Shown piece by piece: positions 60,249 through 60,631 of a DNA stretch of 60,631 nucleotides (the stretch's first letter is position 1; every line of letters begins with the position of its first letter). Location: the NCBI RefSeq assembly GCF_047807365.1, contig NZ_JBLOUI010000008.1:1-60631 (forward strand), written 5' to 3'. This DNA is from Peptacetobacter sp900539645. Lineage in GTDB: Bacteria > Bacillota > Clostridia > Peptostreptococcales > Peptostreptococcaceae. Made by a program: the position numbers and the translations under genes. The notes beneath the pieces were generated by a model. It was not told the DNA's origin. It ran no database searches and saw only the letters and a list, made by a program, of their open reading frames with translations.

Positions 60249-60524
60249 TTTTTTTCCTCCTTATATTTTTATTTATATTAAAAATATTATTATTAATTCA
60301 TCTCATCTTAATATTAATCTCTCACATTAAATATTATACTATATATAAGAATTAAAATACACAAATTATTTATATCATAAATAACTTATTAATTTCTTTA
60401 TTAATGTTAAATTCATTTTTAATTTATTTTTATATTTTCTTAATTTTTTTATTATATAATTATAGATTTATTTTTTTAGATTTTATTTACTTTTGATATA
60501 ATAATTTTTAATACAATAAATTAT
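60249..60524. other. AT-rich region upstream of cdaA
   Basis: About 275 bp of very AT-rich DNA between the cdaA start and the next terminator. A promoter must be here, but several TATAAT-like matches prevent a firm choice. Confidence 0.4.
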
Positions 60525-60573
60525 AAAAAAATACTGCCATAGAACACCTTTAAAAGGTGTTCTTATGACAGTA
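60525..60573 (-). terminator. Terminator of a minus-strand gene right of the window
   Basis: TACTGTCATAAGAACACC pairs with GGTGTTCTATGGCAGTA (one or two mismatches) around TTTTAAA, then TTTTTTTATAA on the minus strand. Confidence 0.85.
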
Positions 60574-60578
60574 CCTTT

Positions 60579-60610
60579 AACTGACACCTAACGGTTGTCA
60601 GTTTTTTTGT
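60579..60610 (+). terminator. Plus-strand terminator-like hairpin
   Basis: AACTGACACC pairs with GGTTGTCAGTT (one bulge), followed by TTTTTTT on the plus strand. No plus-strand gene is seen to its left, so it may insulate against antisense transcription. Confidence 0.6.
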
Positions 60611-60631
60611 ATTCAAATTTAGCTCCACAAT

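Overview
The window is low-GC Firmicute DNA. Gene content, strong AGGAGG-type ribosome binding sites and amino-acid fermentation genes point to the Peptostreptococcaceae. From memory, gene order (cdaA-cdaR-ptb-buk-oxoacid:ferredoxin oxidoreductase-glmM-glmS ... murA-mreB-fabZ-metK ... recD2-comFC-hpf-secA-prfB-tex-tsa genes-rex-gluD-pyr-groESL-guaA) matches the origin-proximal region of Clostridioides difficile, read here mostly on the minus strand. Where C. difficile carries sporulation genes between murA and mreB, this window has only about 150 bp. That suggests a non-spore-forming relative such as Peptostreptococcus. No phage, insertion sequence, CRISPR array, rRNA or tRNA was seen.

Layout from left to right. 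1-3.2 kb: a truncated aldo/keto reductase, guaA and a DUF2871 membrane protein. 3.3-5.4 kb: groES-groEL under a CIRCE operator. 5.4-7.8 kb: an OGG1-type DNA glycosylase, a divergent LysR regulator and a small membrane protein. 7.8-10.4 kb: pyrB-pyrK-pyrD behind a probable PyrR-binding hairpin. 10.5-15.5 kb: an SH3/NlpC endopeptidase, gluD, an unrecognised P-loop protein, a 56-residue ferredoxin and rex. 15.6-19.2 kb: an ABC-F ATPase and a MATE exporter, followed by two large hairpin elements. 19.2-27.4 kb: tsaD-rimI-tsaB-tsaE, an amidohydrolase, an AlbA/Schlafen-type ATPase and tex. 27.4-33 kb: a repeat-rich terminator zone, prfB with its programmed frameshift, secA, hpf and a DnaA-box cluster. 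33-35.1 kb: a plus-strand membrane protein and a triple-rhodanese lipoprotein. 35.1-41.2 kb: a structured RNA that fits the raiA motif, comFC, recD2, a SprT-like protein, metK under a SAM-I riboswitch, and fabZ. 41.2-48.6 kb: mreB/mbl, murA, a double-rhodanese lipoprotein and a mannose PTS with DUF956 (ManO). 48.7-60.2 kb: glmS under its ribozyme, glmM, the 2-oxoacid:ferredoxin oxidoreductase-ATPase-buk-ptb catabolic operon, and cdaR-cdaA.

How the genes fit together. GluD, the four-subunit oxidoreductase, ferredoxin, Ptb and Buk make up an oxidative Stickland-type route: amino acid to 2-oxoacid to acyl-CoA to acyl-phosphate to fatty acid plus ATP. Rex would monitor NADH. GlmM-GlmS-MurA-MreB and CdaA/CdaR form a cell-wall and c-di-AMP block.

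The most unusual material is noncoding: (i) an independently promoted raiA-type RNA split from hpf by two inverted genes; (ii) a three-copy family of hairpin elements sharing CTCCAG and ATTGTCGCT; (iii) an inverted plus tandem duplication of the prfB 3' end; (iv) a cluster of DnaA boxes away from any dnaA gene; (v) a glmS ribozyme whose cleavage site abuts the glmM terminator. All function calls rest on motif recognition and context; no searches were run.
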